NCBI GenBank assembly: GCA_035505995.1
Contig: DATJQF010000131.1
Span: 1 to 10,631 of the forward strand
DNA: 10,631 nt
Source: DATJQF01 sp035505995
GTDB taxonomy: Bacteria; Bacteroidota; Bacteroidia; Bacteroidales; FEN-979
Direction: 5' to 3'
The translations under genes and the position numbers were made by a program. A model generated the notes under the pieces. It was not told the DNA's origin. It was given only the letters and a program-made list of their open reading frames with translations, and made no database searches. This document shows, piece by piece, positions 5,559 through 10,631 of this stretch; the stretch's first letter is position 1, and each line of letters opens with the position of its first letter.

Positions 5559-7628
5559 ATGGTCTTTGCCCAGCCTCTGTTCCTGATCGCGTTGTCGGCG
5601 CTGGCGATCCCGGTGATCATTCACCTGTTCAATTTCCGCAGGTACCGGAAAGTATATTTCACCAACGTCCGGTTCCTGAGCGAGATCCGCCAGGAGACCC
5701 GGAAGCGCTCCCGGCTGAAGCACCTGCTCATCCTCCTGGTGCGGCTGCTGGCCATCGCCTGTCTGGTCTTTGCCTTCGCCCAGCCTTATATCCCTTCCCG
5801 CCTTACCGCCCTGCGGGTGAAAGGGAAAAATGCCGTAAGCATCTACGTCGACAATTCCTTCAGCATGGAAGCGCTTACCACCGAAGGCCCGCTGCTGGAG
5901 GTAGCCAAGAAGAAAGCCCTGGAGATCTGCGCCGCCTATGGATCGGCGGACGTGTTCCAGCTCCTGACGAACGATTTTGAAGGCCGTCATCAGCGGCTGG
6001 TGAGCCAGGATGAATTCCGGTCGCTGGTGGAGGAAGTCCGGCTCTCCCCTGCCGTGCGTTCCCTGGAAGAAGTTGCCGGGCGGCAATCCGACCTGCTGAT
6101 GAATGCCCGGAATGCAAACCTTTCGGCTTACCTGGTTTCCGATTTCCAGCGTTCCACCGCGGGGTTGGCGAAGATCCGTCTTTCTCCCTCGATCGCATGG
6201 TTCTTCGTGCCCCTTGCCGCCTCCAAGGTCAGTAATCTGTATATCGATTCCGCCTGGTTCGACAACCCGGTCCACCAGCCGGGACAGTCGGAGAAGATCC
6301 ATGCCCGGATCCGGAACCTCTCGGGCGACCAGCTGGAGAAGATCCCGGTGGAGCTTACCATCAACCAAATGCGGAAAGCGGTGGCCAGCTTCTCCATTGA
6401 CCCCGAAGGAACCACCGAGGTCACCCTGCCATTCACCAGCAATCTATCCGGGATCCAGTCCGGGACCCTCGCGTTGAACGATTACCCCGTCACCTGGGAT
6501 GACAAGCTTTACTTCGCCTACCGCATATATCCCGCCATCCCGGTCCTGTGCATCAGCGAAGGAAAAACCAACGCTTATCTGCAGGCATTTTTTGCGGGCG
6601 ATTCCGCCTTCATCTTCCGGCAGGAAGACATCAACCATCTCGATTATTCCTCCTTCGGTCAATACCCTTTACTGATCCTTGACGGACCTTCCGAGTTGTC
6701 GACGGGACTGATCCAGGAGATCTCGCGCTATGTCCGCAACGGGGGGAACCTGCTGCTGATCCCGGGCCCCCGGATCCGGGAGAATTCTTACAATGCCCTG
6801 TCGGCAGAGCTTTCCCTTCCCTCCTTCGGGGCTCCCGACTCCGCTTCCCTCCATGTTTCCGAAGTCACTACCCAGAGCGCGGTATTTACGGATGTATTCG
6901 AAAAGGATGCCGCAGGCCGGGTGATCCTCCCGGAGAATGTGGACCTGCCGGCCGTGACCCGTTATTATCCCTTGAATAAGGGAAGCGCCTCCAGCCTGGA
7001 AGATCTGCTGAAGCTCCAGAACGGCCAGGTGTTCCTGGGTGTGACCCCTGCCGGCAAAGGCAGGGTGTATGTTTTTGCGGTGCCGTTCGACGACCGGTTC
7101 ACCAATTTCCCGAAGCATCCGTTATTCGTGCCCACCCTGTTCCGCATTGCCATGCTCAGTCAGCCCTCGCTGCCCCTGTACCTCAACCTGCCGGCGGATG
7201 AGGGGATCGAGGTGTCCTCGGATTCGGCCAGCGACCGCGAAGTATTCAGGATACGTCAGCCGGGAAGCGGGTTTGAAGTGATCCCCGAGATGCACAGCAC
7301 CGGCTCCTACACAATGCTTTACCCGCACGGGCAGATCCGCGATGCGGGGCATTACCTGATCACGCGCGGAAACACGGTCCTGCAGGGGATTGCCTTCAAC
7401 TACGACCGGCGGGAGTCCGACCTCCGGTGCTACACATCCGCGGAGCTGGAAACACAGGTCCGGCAGGCGAATGTCCGGGTATTCTCGGTCCTGAAACCGG
7501 GCGGCATCTCCCTCACCCGGCAGGTGGCCGATCTCAGCAAAGGGATCCCCCTGTGGAAATATTTCATCCTCGGCGCACTTTTGTTCCTGCTGGCGGAGAT
7601 CATCTTGTCGAGGCTGCTGAAGGAGTAG
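5559..7628 (+). CDS. BatA-domain / VWA-like membrane protein
   Basis: This 689-residue protein opens with the Bacteroidota BatA N-terminal double-transmembrane region. Helix 1 covers about 5-24 (FLIALSALAIPVIIHLFNF), followed by a basic linker FRRYRKVYFTNVRFL and helix 2 at about 56-76. A VWA-like domain follows from about residue 92, with a DNSFS motif (Asp98, Ser100, Ser102) that fits the first metal-binding DxSxS of a MIDAS. A long extracytoplasmic part extends to about 660, including a stretch near 375-410 (LLILDGPSELSTG...GGNLLLIPG) like the amidotransferase-type fold seen in such proteins. A C-terminal helix at about 666-684 is followed by a basic end (SRLLKE). Family members are linked to the aerotolerance (Bat) group, but that role is poorly established. 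Here the gene is alone, without moxR or other bat genes in view. Specific function is unknown. Confidence 0.85.
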   Translation: MVFAQPLFLIALSALAIPVIIHLFNFRRYRKVYFTNVRFLSEIRQETRKRSRLKHLLILLVRLLAIACLVFAFAQPYIPSRLTALRVKGKNAVSIYVDNSFSMEALTTEGPLLEVAKKKALEICAAYGSADVFQLLTNDFEGRHQRLVSQDEFRSLVEEVRLSPAVRSLEEVAGRQSDLLMNARNANLSAYLVSDFQRSTAGLAKIRLSPSIAWFFVPLAASKVSNLYIDSAWFDNPVHQPGQSEKIHARIRNLSGDQLEKIPVELTINQMRKAVASFSIDPEGTTEVTLPFTSNLSGIQSGTLALNDYPVTWDDKLYFAYRIYPAIPVLCISEGKTNAYLQAFFAGDSAFIFRQEDINHLDYSSFGQYPLLILDGPSELSTGLIQEISRYVRNGGNLLLIPGPRIRENSYNALSAELSLPSFGAPDSASLHVSEVTTQSAVFTDVFEKDAAGRVILPENVDLPAVTRYYPLNKGSASSLEDLLKLQNGQVFLGVTPAGKGRVYVFAVPFDDRFTNFPKHPLFVPTLFRIAMLSQPSLPLYLNLPADEGIEVSSDSASDREVFRIRQPGSGFEVIPEMHSTGSYTMLYPHGQIRDAGHYLITRGNTVLQGIAFNYDRRESDLRCYTSAELETQVRQANVRVFSVLKPGGISLTRQVADLSKGIPLWKYFILGALLFLLAEIILSRLLKE

Positions 7629-7654
7629 GTCCGGAATGAGATAAGGGAGGCATG

Positions 7655-7677
7655 ATCCGGGATGCAGGATGCCGGAT
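7655..7677. repeat. Small inverted/direct repeat in the gap before the DUF4476 gene
   Basis: ATCCGG (7655-7660) and CCGGAT (7672-7677) form a 6-bp inverted repeat around an 11-nt spacer in which GGATGC is repeated. No T-tract follows, so it is not a convincing terminator of the BatA-like gene. It is best described as a short intergenic repeat. Confidence 0.4.
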
Positions 7678-7732
7678 ACCAGATTTCAAACAGTTTTTAT
7701 TCCCAAGCCCATTAAATAGGAACGATGTTGAT

Positions 7733-7740
7733 TATCTTTG
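7733..7740 (+). promoter_or_regulatory. -7 box (TATCTTTG) of the DUF4476 gene
   Basis: TATCTTTG matches TAnnTTTG exactly and ends 16 nt before the ATG at 7757. No TTTG stands at the expected -33 position. The box lies inside the longer open frame that begins at 7652, which supports using the 7757 start. Confidence 0.6.
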
Positions 7741-7756
7741 TAAAAAAATAAGTCAT

Positions 7757-8488
7757 ATGAAAAGTATAATTCGTATAGTTTTCATGCTGCTTGCATTTAC
7801 CCTGGCAGGAAAAGCGATAGGACAGGGTTCCTCCTTCATCCTGTTCTCCGAGCACGGAGAGCAGTTCACCTTATTCGTGAACGGGGATCAAAAGAATGCA
7901 AAGCCTTCGGACCTGGTCAGGGTGGACGGTTTGTTCGGCCCCAGTTTCAAGGTCAGGGTGGTATTCAAGAACCCCGCGATCCCGGAGATCAGCAAGTCGG
8001 TGTTCAATAAGATCAATGGGGAAATGTACTACGTCGTGCATCCCGGGAAGAAAGGAGAATATACACTGGACCATACCACCAGCGATTACGTACATCATGA
8101 CGAAGCCGTGAAAGAAGAGACCCCGCCGCCCCCACCGCCCACCGAAAATCAGACCACTGAGAAAACCACCCCCGCTGCCAAGAAGGGCGGATGTTCCTCC
8201 CCGATGGCCGAAGGCGATTTCCAGGCGTCTGTCGCTATGATCTCCAATGCTCCGTTTGAGGCGAACAAGACCTCGAGCACGAAGAAGCTGGTGGAGCAGC
8301 ATTGCCTGACCTGCCGCCAGATCATAGAAGCGATGCACATTGTCAGCTATGAATCCTCACGGCTCAGCATTGCAAAGGCTGCCTATACCCACTGCTACGA
8401 TCCGGAGAACTATAGCACGGTGAAGGACGAGCTCAACAGTGCGGGATCCCGGTCGGAGCTGGAACAGTATATTAATTCCCTGAAATAA
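7757..8488 (+). CDS. Secreted DUF4476 domain protein
   Basis: From the ATG at 7757 the protein has 243 residues. A signal peptide covers about 1-22 (MKSIIRIVFMLLAFTLAGKA, then IGQ), consistent with export to the periplasm or beyond. An N-terminal beta-rich domain (about 25-110) is followed by a Pro-rich linker with a run of six prolines near residues 121-130. The C-terminal DUF4476 domain (about 150-243) shows the expected CLTCRQIIEAMHIVSYESSRL core, where the family typically has a 'QV..IM..F.FE.SRL..AK.AY...YD..NY' pattern, followed by AKAAYTHCYDPENY. The function of DUF4476 is unknown. The frame is open back to 7652, but that start would hide the signal peptide and precede the promoter. 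The gene appears to be an independent unit. Confidence 0.85.
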   Translation: MKSIIRIVFMLLAFTLAGKAIGQGSSFILFSEHGEQFTLFVNGDQKNAKPSDLVRVDGLFGPSFKVRVVFKNPAIPEISKSVFNKINGEMYYVVHPGKKGEYTLDHTTSDYVHHDEAVKEETPPPPPPTENQTTEKTTPAAKKGGCSSPMAEGDFQASVAMISNAPFEANKTSSTKKLVEQHCLTCRQIIEAMHIVSYESSRLSIAKAAYTHCYDPENYSTVKDELNSAGSRSELEQYINSLK

Positions 8489-8636
8489 AAGGATCCAGGG
8501 ATTGATTTTAAATTGCTGATCGCATTTACAAACGGAGATTGTTGGTTCGGCATCGCTTCGTAAAGCCGATCCGTGACAGGTTTATATTCATATTCACTAA
8601 TTGCAATCAGCACCTCCGGTTCAATCATTTATCAAG

Positions 8637-8662
8637 AAACGTCAGGAAAAGAGGCGTTTTTT
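8637..8662 (+). terminator. Probable intrinsic terminator
   Basis: AAACGTC (8637-8643) pairs with GGCGTTT (8653-8659), including one T-G wobble, around a 9-nt purine loop. The T run continues to 8662. It lies about 150 nt after the DUF4476 stop and just before the PepSY-like gene, so it would end the former's transcript. The stem is weak. Confidence 0.5.
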
Positions 8663-8717
8663 AAGATGGGTCTAGAATTAAGTTGAAATAGAATCAGTTA
8701 ACCAAAAACCAGGAAAA

Positions 8718-9254
8718 ATGAAAAAGATGATTTTTATTACCGGGATAGTCCTGTTGCTGTCAGGGATCACGGTGGGTCAGGTCAAAACCTCCATGGCGGT
8801 CAAGGATCTGAATTCCTCCATCACGAAGTACATCAAGAAAAATTATGTGGGCTACAAATCTACCGAGGCCTTTAAATATGATATTTGCTACGAGATCAAT
8901 ATCGTGAAGGGTACTGCTACCGAAGGTCTTGTCTTTGACTCAAAAGGCAAATTCCTGACCAAGAGGACTGCGGATATCATACCCGTCAGGACCCGTTCCA
9001 CCATCGCACTGAAAGATGTGAACAACGATATCCAGAAGTACATAAAAAAGAATTACGACGGGTATAAGATAACGGAAGCGTATCTCTATGATCTCGCGTA
9101 CAGCGTGAAAATAAACAAGGAAAATGCCTCGGAAACCCTGCTGTTTGACAAGGACGGGAATTTCGAGAAGAAACTCGCCGAGCCTGCCGGTATGAAGGAA
9201 ACTCCTAAAAAGGCAGATTCGGTACCGGCGAAGCAGGAAGAAAAAAAGAAATAA
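8718..9254 (+). CDS. Secreted protein with two tandem PepSY-like repeats
   Basis: This is a 178-residue protein with a signal peptide (about 1-20, ending TVG|Q). The mature part is a clear internal duplication with a period of 70 residues: repeat 1 at about 26-83 and repeat 2 at about 96-153. Both contain YIKKNYxGYK (38-47 and 108-117), a TEA motif, a Tyr-rich strand and an FDxxGxF turn. This layout resembles the PepSY-like (PF11396-type) proteins of Bacteroidota, small periplasmic proteins of uncertain role; the assignment is by pattern and tentative. A Lys/Glu/Pro-rich tail covers 154-178. The gene is visibly AT- and Lys-richer than its neighbours. AGGA a few bases before the ATG at 8718 may serve as a ribosome-binding site. 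No clear TAnnTTTG box was found upstream. Confidence 0.75.
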   Translation: MKKMIFITGIVLLLSGITVGQVKTSMAVKDLNSSITKYIKKNYVGYKSTEAFKYDICYEINIVKGTATEGLVFDSKGKFLTKRTADIIPVRTRSTIALKDVNNDIQKYIKKNYDGYKITEAYLYDLAYSVKINKENASETLLFDKDGNFEKKLAEPAGMKETPKKADSVPAKQEEKKK

Positions 9255-9290
9255 AGGAACGGGGGTCCGAAACGTTATTCTTTCTTCAGG

Positions 9291-9312
9291 CTGTTTTTCC
9301 GGGTAAAAACAG
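9291..9312. other. Perfect 8-bp hairpin after the PepSY-like gene
   Basis: CTGTTTTT (9291-9298) and AAAAACAG (9305-9312) are exact inverted copies around a CCGGGT loop, 36 nt after the stop at 9254. It could help end the transcript, but there is no T-tract beyond the stem, so it is not called a terminator. A second possible stem, AGTGGC (9311-9316) with GCCACT (9330-9335), shares two bases with it. Confidence 0.5.
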
Positions 9313-9609
9313 TGGCTGTCAGGTCTGTTGCCACTATGGTTTCCAGTATTCGGGGTGAGCTGCCATAATGATCCTCTGCGCGTCCGATATATCTGTAGTG
9401 AACTACGCCCGGGGAGGATTGAGTTTCAGGAAACAGGTTTGCATGAGTATGGGTTGTTGTGTGTTCCTTTCTGCTAGTTTAATAAGAGAGTGCAATCCGC
9501 ATAAGGGTTCTTATTTTCAAACTGTATTCAGAGAGCAATCATTTTCTTCGGGAAGCAGTTTTTTTGATCCGACTGCTGTTCTTCCGAACGGATGGTCCTA
9601 TTGATTTCA

Positions 9610-9641
9610 GTTGTGAAATCAGGATGGATTTTCTATTTTTG
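9610..9641 (+). promoter_or_regulatory. Promoter of tRNA-Ser
   Basis: TATTTTTG at 9634-9641 matches TAnnTTTG exactly. GTTG at 9610-9613, 20 nt upstream, is a one-mismatch -33 box. Transcription would start about 5-8 nt before the mature 5' end at 9653. No separate promoter was found before tRNA-Pro, so this one may serve both tRNAs. Confidence 0.6.
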
Positions 9642-9652
9642 CAGGCCAATTC

Positions 9653-9739
9653 GGAGAGGTGGGTGAGTGGCTGAAACCAACAGTTTGCTAAACTGTCGTA
9701 CGGGAAACTGTACCGGGGGTTCGAATCCCCCCTTCTCCG
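9653..9739 (+). tRNA. tRNA-Ser(GCT)
   Basis: An 87-nt class II tRNA. The acceptor stem GGAGAGG (9653-9659) pairs with CTTCTCC (9732-9738), with one G-T wobble. The anticodon stem ACAGT/ACTGT closes a TTGCTAA loop with anticodon GCT at 9687-9689. A long variable arm (about 9697-9714) contains a GTAC/GTAC stem. The T arm is GGGGG-TTCGAAT-CCCCC (9715-9731). The discriminator base is G9739, as expected for serine. CCA is not encoded. The tRNA would read AGC and AGU codons. Confidence 0.96.
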
Positions 9740-9753
9740 CGAAGCGGGTGTAT

Positions 9754-9771
9754 ACCTGCCGGCAGGCAGGT
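9754..9771. repeat. CCTGCCGGCAGG palindrome, left copy
   Basis: The sequence at 9754-9771 holds the 12-nt palindrome CCTGCCGGCAGG (9755-9766) followed by CAGGT. It shares the 16-nt string CCTGCCGGCAGGCAGG with the right copy at 10201-10216. It lies 14 nt after the end of tRNA-Ser and before the four-helix-bundle gene. Confidence 0.8.
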
Positions 9772-9813
9772 TTGGGTGCGGAAATAATTTAATATTTCCA
9801 AAATCGGAACGGA

Positions 9814-10164
9814 ATGTTTGATTTTGAAAAGCTGGACGTTTACCAGATCGCCAAGGAACAGAATATTAAGGTCCTGACATACCTGAAGAATGCTTCGGAT
9901 CTTGATCCGTATTTCCTGGATCAGTGGAAAAAAGCCACATTAAGTATCCTGTTGAACCTTTCGGAAGGCACCGGCCGGATGACGGATTCCGACAAGCGTC
10001 ATTTTCTGACCATCGCCCGTGGAAGCGTATTCGAATCGGTCGCTATCCTGGATATCATGAAAAACATGAATCTCCTCCCCGAAGAAACCTACCAGGATTT
10101 TTATAACCGCTACGAGCAGATCTCCAAAATGCTTCTTGGCATGTATCGAAGCTATTCCAAGTAA
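9814..10164 (+). CDS. Four-helix bundle protein (23S rRNA intervening-sequence / S23 type)
   Basis: A 116-residue, all-helical protein of the family named after ORFs found in intervening sequences of 23S rRNA genes; it is also related to Avd, the accessory protein of diversity-generating retroelements. Family marks are the N-terminal FEKLDVYQIAKE, the NLSEGTGR motif (48-55), and FLTIARGSVFE (64-74), which matches the conserved 'F..IA.GS..E' element. Length is normal and no truncation is seen. The molecular role of stand-alone members is unknown; nucleic-acid or protein binding through a multimeric bundle is inferred from Avd. No reverse transcriptase, template repeat or rRNA is present in the window, so neither a diversity-generating retroelement nor a 23S insertion is supported here. 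The gene sits between tRNA-Ser and tRNA-Pro and is flanked by two copies of a palindrome. Confidence 0.9.
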   Translation: MFDFEKLDVYQIAKEQNIKVLTYLKNASDLDPYFLDQWKKATLSILLNLSEGTGRMTDSDKRHFLTIARGSVFESVAILDIMKNMNLLPEETYQDFYNRYEQISKMLLGMYRSYSK

Positions 10165-10165
10165 C

Positions 10166-10196
10166 AGACACATACACACCCACACCCACACTCACA
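10166..10196. repeat. CA-rich simple sequence
   Basis: Directly after the four-helix-bundle stop codon, about 30 nt consist almost only of C and A in CACA and CACACC units, for example ACACACCCACACCCACAC. It runs straight into the right-hand palindrome and looks like a microsatellite prone to slippage. Confidence 0.7.
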
Positions 10197-10216
10197 CCTG
10201 CCTGCCGGCAGGCAGG
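10197..10216. repeat. CCTGCCTGCCGGCAGGCAGG palindrome, right copy
   Basis: A perfect 20-nt palindrome that can fold into an 8-bp stem with a 4-nt CCGG loop. Its last 16 nt match the left copy at 9755-9770. It lies 13 nt before the 5' end of tRNA-Pro. Confidence 0.85.
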
Positions 10217-10229
10217 CCCATGCCCTCCT

Positions 10230-10304
10230 CGGGGTATAGCGCAGCCTGGCTAGCGCACCTGGTTTGGGACCAGGGGGTCGCAGGTTCGAATCCTGCTACC
10301 CCGA
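10230..10304 (+). tRNA. tRNA-Pro(TGG)
   Basis: A 75-nt tRNA. The acceptor stem CGGGGTA (10230-10236) pairs with TACCCCG (10297-10303), with discriminator A10304. The anticodon stem CCTGG/CCAGG encloses TTTGGGA with anticodon TGG at 10265-10267. The T arm is GCAGG-TTCGAAT-CCTGC. CCA is not encoded. It reads CCA and, by wobble, other proline codons. No promoter is visible immediately upstream. Confidence 0.97.
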
Positions 10305-10311
10305 CAAAACG

Positions 10312-10343
10312 AAACCTCCTGCCATGCAGGAGGTTTTATTTTT
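10312..10343 (+). terminator. Intrinsic terminator after tRNA-Pro
   Basis: AAACCTCCTGC (10312-10322) and GCAGGAGGTTT (10326-10336) form a perfect 11-bp stem with a 3-nt CAT loop. It is followed by T, A and a run of five T. It would end the tRNA transcript. Confidence 0.88.
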
Positions 10344-10446
10344 CGAAAGAGCCGGGGCTTGCTTGCAAGGCGTATTGAGAAAAATAAAAATCGCCGCACA
10401 CCCTATAGCGGTTTTGTTTGAGTCCCTCCCTCAAAGATCAACGCAG

Positions 10447-10476
10447 TTTATCCTGTAATGAAAAATAATATCTTTG
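10447..10476 (+). promoter_or_regulatory. Promoter of the aconitase-family gene
   Basis: TATCTTTG at 10469-10476 matches TAnnTTTG exactly. TTTA at 10447-10450, 18 nt upstream, is an approximate -33 box. There are 24 nt between the -7 box and the ATG at 10501. Confidence 0.6.
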
Positions 10477-10500
10477 ACTCCTTAACCTAACAATCAAATT

Positions 10501-10631
10501 ATGCCCGGAAAAACATTTGCAGAAAAGATCTTCAAGGCCGATAAGGGAGCGATCGTGTTTGCCCGTCCCGACATAATTTTATCCCACGATAACACCTCCA
10601 GCATTTACAGCACGTTCAAGAAGATGGGCGG
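10501..10631 (+). CDS. Aconitase-superfamily large subunit, LeuC/homoaconitase type (5' end only)
   Basis: Only the first 43 codons and part of the next are present; the gene runs off the right edge. The N terminus reads MPGKTFAEKIFKADKG, followed by a PDIILSHDNTSSIYSTFKKMG stretch. The KTxAEKI opening and the SHDNT motif are typical of the 3-isopropylmalate dehydratase / homoaconitase large subunit family. These enzymes use a [4Fe-4S] cluster to isomerise hydroxy-acids by dehydration and rehydration, as in leucine synthesis. The cluster cysteines lie beyond the window. Whether this is leuC, a homoaconitase or a dimethylmalate dehydratase-like enzyme cannot be decided from this fragment; a small-subunit gene just downstream would be expected. 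No Shine-Dalgarno sequence is seen. Confidence 0.8.
   Translation, partial: MPGKTFAEKIFKADKGAIVFARPDIILSHDNTSSIYSTFKKMG

Larger units (their letters stand above)
9255..9652. other. 398-nt gap without a convincing gene
   Basis: The stretch is AT-richer than the coding DNA and holds one open frame of 78 codons at 9368-9604. That frame has no recognisable domain, no ribosome-binding site and a composition rich in Cys, Ser and Phe that looks non-coding. The features I can support in it are a hairpin near its start and the promoter of tRNA-Ser at its end. Confidence 0.6.

Noticed and set aside
5505..6368. 287-codon open frame on the - strand opposite the BatA-like gene
   Set aside because: No domain, start signal or promoter; its composition is typical of an antisense shadow.
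7652..7756. Earlier start of the DUF4476 protein
   Set aside because: It would place the promoter box inside the gene and hide a clean signal peptide that begins at 7757.
8410..8628. 72-codon open frame on the - strand across the end of the DUF4476 gene
   Set aside because: Part of it is antisense to the DUF4476 domain, and the rest shows no recognisable family. A degraded gene fragment cannot be excluded but is unsupported.
9291..9312. Terminator of the PepSY-like gene
   Set aside because: The hairpin is perfect but AT-rich and lacks a following T-tract, so it was listed only as a hairpin.
9368..9604. 78-codon open frame in the gap before tRNA-Ser
   Set aside because: No domain, no ribosome-binding site and an unnatural composition; it may be chance.
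9814..10164. Avd gene of a diversity-generating retroelement
   Set aside because: No reverse transcriptase, template repeat or variable repeat was found nearby; only the protein family is shared.
10136..10378. 80-codon open frame across the CA tract, palindrome and tRNA-Pro
   Set aside because: It translates a microsatellite and a tRNA; clearly non-coding.

Overview
The window looks like chromosomal DNA from a member of the Bacteroidota, probably a Bacteroidales-like lineage. The evidence is as follows. Several genes are preceded by the phylum's characteristic -7 box TAnnTTTG, in some cases with a TTTG-like -33 box, and Shine-Dalgarno sequences are scarce. S16 carries a long Ala/Pro-rich tail. 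There is a BatA-type double-transmembrane protein, a DUF4476 protein and MORN-repeat and C26 lipoproteins. Every protein-coding gene and both tRNAs lie on the + strand. Coding GC is roughly in the upper 50s percent by eye, with AT-richer gaps.

Layout. Positions 1-135 hold a G-rich telomere-like tandem repeat, followed by an apparently exported rubrerythrin (136-750). A promoter then starts a tight run of rpsP, rimM, a C26-peptidase-like lipoprotein, a MarC-family membrane protein and a MORN-repeat lipoprotein (915-4015), with gaps of 18, 32 and 1 nt and a final 4-nt ATGA overlap. A separate promoter and a strong intrinsic terminator frame a single-gene glutamate dehydrogenase unit (4143-5480). 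The terminator's T-tract runs into the -7 box of the next gene, a 689-residue BatA/VWA-like membrane protein (5559-7628). Two secreted small proteins follow: a DUF4476 protein (7757-8488) and a protein with two tandem PepSY-like repeats (8718-9254).

The last third is an accessory-looking stretch. A 398-nt gap without a convincing gene leads into tRNA-Ser(GCT). A four-helix-bundle (23S rRNA intervening-sequence-type) gene follows, flanked by two copies of a CCTGCCGGCAGG palindrome, then tRNA-Pro(TGG) with its own terminator. The window ends inside the start of an aconitase-superfamily large subunit (LeuC/homoaconitase type).

Most of the window is housekeeping: translation (rpsP, rimM, two tRNAs), nitrogen and central metabolism (gdhA, LeuC-like) and envelope proteins of poorly known role. 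The best candidate for something undescribed is the palindrome-flanked four-helix-bundle unit lodged between two tRNA genes. The exported rubrerythrin and the terminator/promoter overlap are secondary points. I saw no CRISPR array, transposase, phage gene or toxin-antitoxin pair.
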